A stretch of 20,649 nt of DNA from the NCBI GenBank assembly GCA_049999805.1, contig JBNGIO010003894.1, positions 1 to 20,649 on the forward strand, read 5' to 3'. A model generated the notes under the pieces. That model was not told where the DNA came from, ran no database searches, and worked only from the letters and a program-made list of their open reading frames with translations. Origin of the DNA: Folioceros fuciformis (lineage: Eukaryota; Anthocerotophyta; Anthocerotopsida; Anthocerotales). This document shows positions 17,721 through 20,649 of this stretch, in pieces. Position numbers and translations under genes: made by a program. The first letter of the stretch is position 1. Each line of letters begins with the position of its first letter.

Positions 17721-18239
17721 GCACAAAACTATGATGTTTGAAAACTTCAAAAGGGTGTATGAAGCATTTTTTGGAAAATAGTGCAAAACATCTGGTCTTT
17801 TTTTAATGTGAACCTACACTTTGGAAGCCTTAGACTAGTGCACCATAGTTTTTTTGTTGTCTTTAGGGTACCCAAATCTCAAAAGTTGGGGTTTTGCCGA
17901 AAAATCTTAAGGTGCTTATGCAAACCCCAGTTTTTACAATTCATTGCCTTAACATTTTTCTTTTATTTCTCCCTATGTGCAATAATCATAGGTTATGGTG
18001 TTCCACAAAAGTTGAAGGTAGAGTAATCAATGTACATGGCATAAAACTATGTAATCACTACATCCCTCAATAATAGCCTCGCAGTATAAAATAAGAGACA
18101 GAACTTAACTAACTTAACTGCATGTCAATTTGATTGTCAAAATTCATGAATAATTAAATACTATTGTCAATATTGTAGATCCATAATGACAAATTGCTAT
18201 CTTTCCATAAGGTAATACAAACTATCATCATTCCTATGA
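17721..18239. other. AT-rich DNA right of the transposase remnant
   Basis: No gene is visible. A TTTTGGA-GAAAATA-GCACAAAAC-like phrase near 17700 recurs in diverged form near 17770 (TTTTTTGGAAAATAGTGCAA), and an imperfect inverted repeat (TTGGGGTTTTGC near 17886, GCAAACCCCAG near 17920) is present. These may belong to the 5' end of the DNA transposon. Confidence 0.35.
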
Positions 18240-18900
18240 GAAGGATTGTCGCACACCTAGTAGTAGAGTCCGCACCGTAGGTCACGTCCACCATGGTAGG
18301 ATAGCGAACTCACCAAAAATCTGGGTTCTAGACTACGCTAGAGTGATGGCCGTACCAACAAAACCACTTGGGAGTCTTGCCAAGCCGACGATCGCGTCAC
18401 ACCAACCGGCAGACTGCGACAAGGAGAACGAGAGTGATGGAAGCGGGGTGAGATGCGGATGACAAACGGGGGTAGGAGGCGTGATGTAGGATCACAAAGC
18501 GACAGATGCCGGGAAGGATGCTCTGGTTTGGGTGCTTACCTCAAGTTACCACTCCTGACTAGTTGTTGCAGTGTGACTTATCGGGTTTGTTCCTTGAACG
18601 TCGAAGTCATTCCACAATCTCTTGTGCAGGTTACAAACTTGACCATCGGATGGGGCAAGGTGAGCATAGCCTCCCGTCGAGGGTTCACACCGGGTATCCG
18701 GTGGAGAGCGGAACCCTCTCGATGACGAGAATCTGGGGACACACCCCAAAGATGGTGAGCAGGAGAATGGAGATGGAGAGGAGAAGAAGAAGCTGGACAC
18801 AAACTTAGAGCAATCCAAGGCCTCTGCTATGATAGCAAGTCCGTCCTTTATAGCAAAAGTGGGCTCGCAGCCCGAGAGATAGCGATAAATGCAAAATTAT
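18240..18900 (-). mobile_element. Possible LTR-type block on the minus strand
   Basis: Composition rises sharply from AT-rich to GC-rich near 18240. On the minus strand a TATAAA (18852-18847) is followed by a pyrimidine-rich leader (CTTCTTCTTCTCCTCTCC), as in an LTR promoter. It lies downstream, on the same strand, of the gag-like remnant at 19025-20649, where a 3' LTR of a gag-only element would be. I could not identify convincing TG...CA ends, a polypurine tract or a second copy, so the call is tentative. Confidence 0.25.
18847..18852 (-). promoter_or_regulatory. TATA-box-like TATAAA inside the LTR-like block
   Basis: The minus strand reads GCTATAAAGGACGG. It would drive transcription leftward. 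It is supported only by sequence and by its position upstream of a pyrimidine-rich leader. Confidence 0.35.
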
Positions 18901-19024
18901 CCTAAGGCTTGGGTAGGCTAGTCTTGCCAAACAACAGCTGGCTCATCTTAATGAGCTGATGGTGGAGTGGGCGGTGTGGGTCTGGGTGAGGCAGGGCCCA
19001 AGGAAGATTTTGCTCCTCCAATCG

Positions 19025-20649
19025 TTATTGGTTGGTTGGCATAGCCGGCTTAAGGAGACCGAACCAACAACTAGAGGTCCGTTGAGGAAGGTTTGGCGGC
19101 GGGGTGGTTAGGGCTGCTGGAGTTGTCCGTTCGCCCATAGGTGTTGGTCTTGTCAACACTGCCTCCGCCGTCTCGGTCAGGACCCGAAGTACTTCTTCAT
19201 GGAAGAACGCATGACTGTCATCCAACTATTGGATGGCATCAACTACCATTCTTTGGAGGGTCCTATACTCCGGTCACCATCGCGCCTCCGGGAGTTCAGT
19301 GTGTTGGGCCGTGACGGTGTTGACATGTCGACGGAGCTCTTCCAAGGCAGCGGAGGTGACTGTTGCCAATTCCCGAAGACAAAGGGCAAACTCATCTTCA
19401 ATCTAAGCCCGGAGCAGGGTGACCTCAATCAGGTCATCCTGGGTCTCGAAGTCGTCTAGTTGCGCCTCCAACTCCTCGGCCTTGCTCTGGAAGCTGTTCA
19501 CTCGATTGACAAGTTGCTTCCTCTCCTGCTCCCAGACCTCTCCATGACTCTGCATGGTCTCGCGAGTCTAGGTGCGCTCGGTCTTTAGGGCGCGGACCTC
19601 TTGATGGGCTTCTTTTTGTGCCACCTGCGAGGTTCGTAGTTTGGCCCGCATCTCCTCCACTTGCTGAATGGTCTCCGCCAGCTTCTGAAAGGCCTTCTTC
19701 TTTGCTTCGAGAGCCCGGTTGCGCTCTTTCCTGTACCGATCCCAGTCCGACATGCTATCGGTAGGCAGCCAACAAATCTCGTTTTCTCCGTGCCTGCCGC
19801 TCCTCATCATGGATGGCCTCTATTTCGGATCGCCACCTCTCTAGCTCTATGAGCCGCTCCGAGCTAGTTCTCCAGGTTCGTGTTTCGACTAGCGAGTTGG
19901 GCCTTAAGGTCCATTAGTTCTCGCAAATAGCGGTCGTACTCTTCTCAATACTTGGCTGACTCCTCCTACAGCTCGGTGCTATGCCCGGCTGCTTTCCCCC
20001 TTAGGTCGGATAATTGATTAGCCAACTCAGTTATCCGACTCTGAAGGGCGATCTTTTCGCCCTCTCGTGCCGCCACCTATCCGAAGGACCATGCAAGTCC
20101 TTCTGCCACACTAGCCACAATTCCTTGGGCTGCTTGTGTGGCTCCCTCCGAGGTCGCTCCGGTGTAGAACAGTTGGGAGGTAGCTTGGCCCTCCCGAAGT
20201 CCAGATCACTCTCCTCGTAGGCTTTGGGTCCATGATACCTCCATCGATCATCGATCAAGTCCTCTAGGACTATCGATCGCGGGAGAGCTCTCCCGTGGTC
20301 CTCTTCCTCTTGCGCCGGAGTAGGAGTCGGTCGGGGAGCCGGGGGTAGGATCACTCCAGCATGAGGTGGACTCGGCAAGTGGGGACCCTTCCCCTTCTTT
20401 CGACCCTGTGGTGAAGGAGGCTCCTTGACATTGGAGGGTCCAATGCCATGCTTCTCGTTATAGTCCAATGGGGCCGCCAAGAGGACCAGCTCCATGCGGT
20501 CTGCTTTTTCCCGAATCTTGGGCGTTGGGCCAGTGGGGAGTATAGGAGCCAGGAGATCCTCTGTCTCTAGGTTGATAGGGGGTGGGGCACTCTGGATCGA
20601 AATCCTCCGTCCTTCAGTTGACATGACCCGGAGTTGCCTCTTCTTGGGC
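19025..20649 (-). pseudogene. Decayed charged ORF, gag-like, continuing past the right edge
   Basis: The first part (20649-20031) is open for over 200 codons from the window edge. It has a basic start (PKKRQLRV before MSTEGRR), a Pro-rich middle (LPPAPRPTPTP) and a charged end. Coiled-coil-like sequence then continues in another frame (EEYDRYLRELMDLKAQLA, about 19945-19890), switches again (ELERWRSEIEAIHDEERQARRK), and switches a third time into WDRYRKERNRALEAKKKAF and on to about 19025. The last frame has stops at 19570, 19405, 19276 and 19228, and the middle frame at 19968, 19947 and 19866. An N-terminal disordered part followed by a coiled coil, no introns and heavy decay suggest a retroelement gag-like gene, but no zinc knuckle, protease or polymerase is present. 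A broken host gene is possible. Confidence 0.45.

Noticed and set aside
1-20649. tRNA genes
   Set aside because: I looked for the GGTTCGAATCC-type B box and paired acceptor arms and saw none.

Overview
The window looks like nuclear DNA of a land plant, most likely a seed-free vascular plant (a fern first, a lycophyte second). The reasons are an intronless PLS-class pentatricopeptide (PPR) gene with a module style I associate with ferns and lycophytes, a plant family-1 pectate lyase split by three short GT-AG introns, an EF-hand calmodulin-like gene with a good plant start context, and AT-rich intergenic DNA littered with broken transposable elements. The species call rests on remembered protein style, not on a search.

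Layout. 1-1890: AT-rich flank with a decayed reverse-transcriptase-like fragment, an (AT)9 run, an unassigned patch of minus-strand ORFs and a cluster of three tiny uORFs. 1891-4887 (+): a 998-aa organelle-type PPR protein with five core repeats at an exact 351-bp spacing, ending before any DYW deaminase domain. 4888-6588: a perfect 25-bp tandem pair and an 81-bp tandem repeat open in several frames. 6589-7407 (+): a 272-aa calmodulin-like protein with four EF hands. 7408-9590: a second reverse-transcriptase-like remnant (minus), a hairpin and a long leader region. 9591-11564 (+): a 657-aa coiled-coil protein that I do not recognise. 11933-13505 (-): a four-exon pectate lyase whose exons join in frame to 433 codons, with a TATA box at 13760-13766. 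It converges tail to tail on the coiled-coil gene.

14200-20649 holds no intact gene that I can support. It contains a 22-bp triplicate, a CACTA-type transposon terminus at 14731, an assembly gap (15956-15965) flanked by two identical 47-bp copies, a 13-copy 27-bp minisatellite, a decayed DDE-type transposase on the minus strand (16528-17720), a more GC-rich LTR-like block (about 18240-18900) and a frameshifted, stop-riddled charged ORF on the minus strand (19025 to the right edge) that resembles a retroelement gag-like region.

The four intact genes have unrelated jobs (organelle RNA processing, calcium sensing, an unknown structural role, cell-wall pectin cleavage) and show no sign of working together. 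I found no convincing new multi-gene system. The observations most worth follow-up are the exact 117-residue PPR modules with their conserved 16-residue insertion, the unrecognised coiled-coil gene and the reconstructable transposase remnant.
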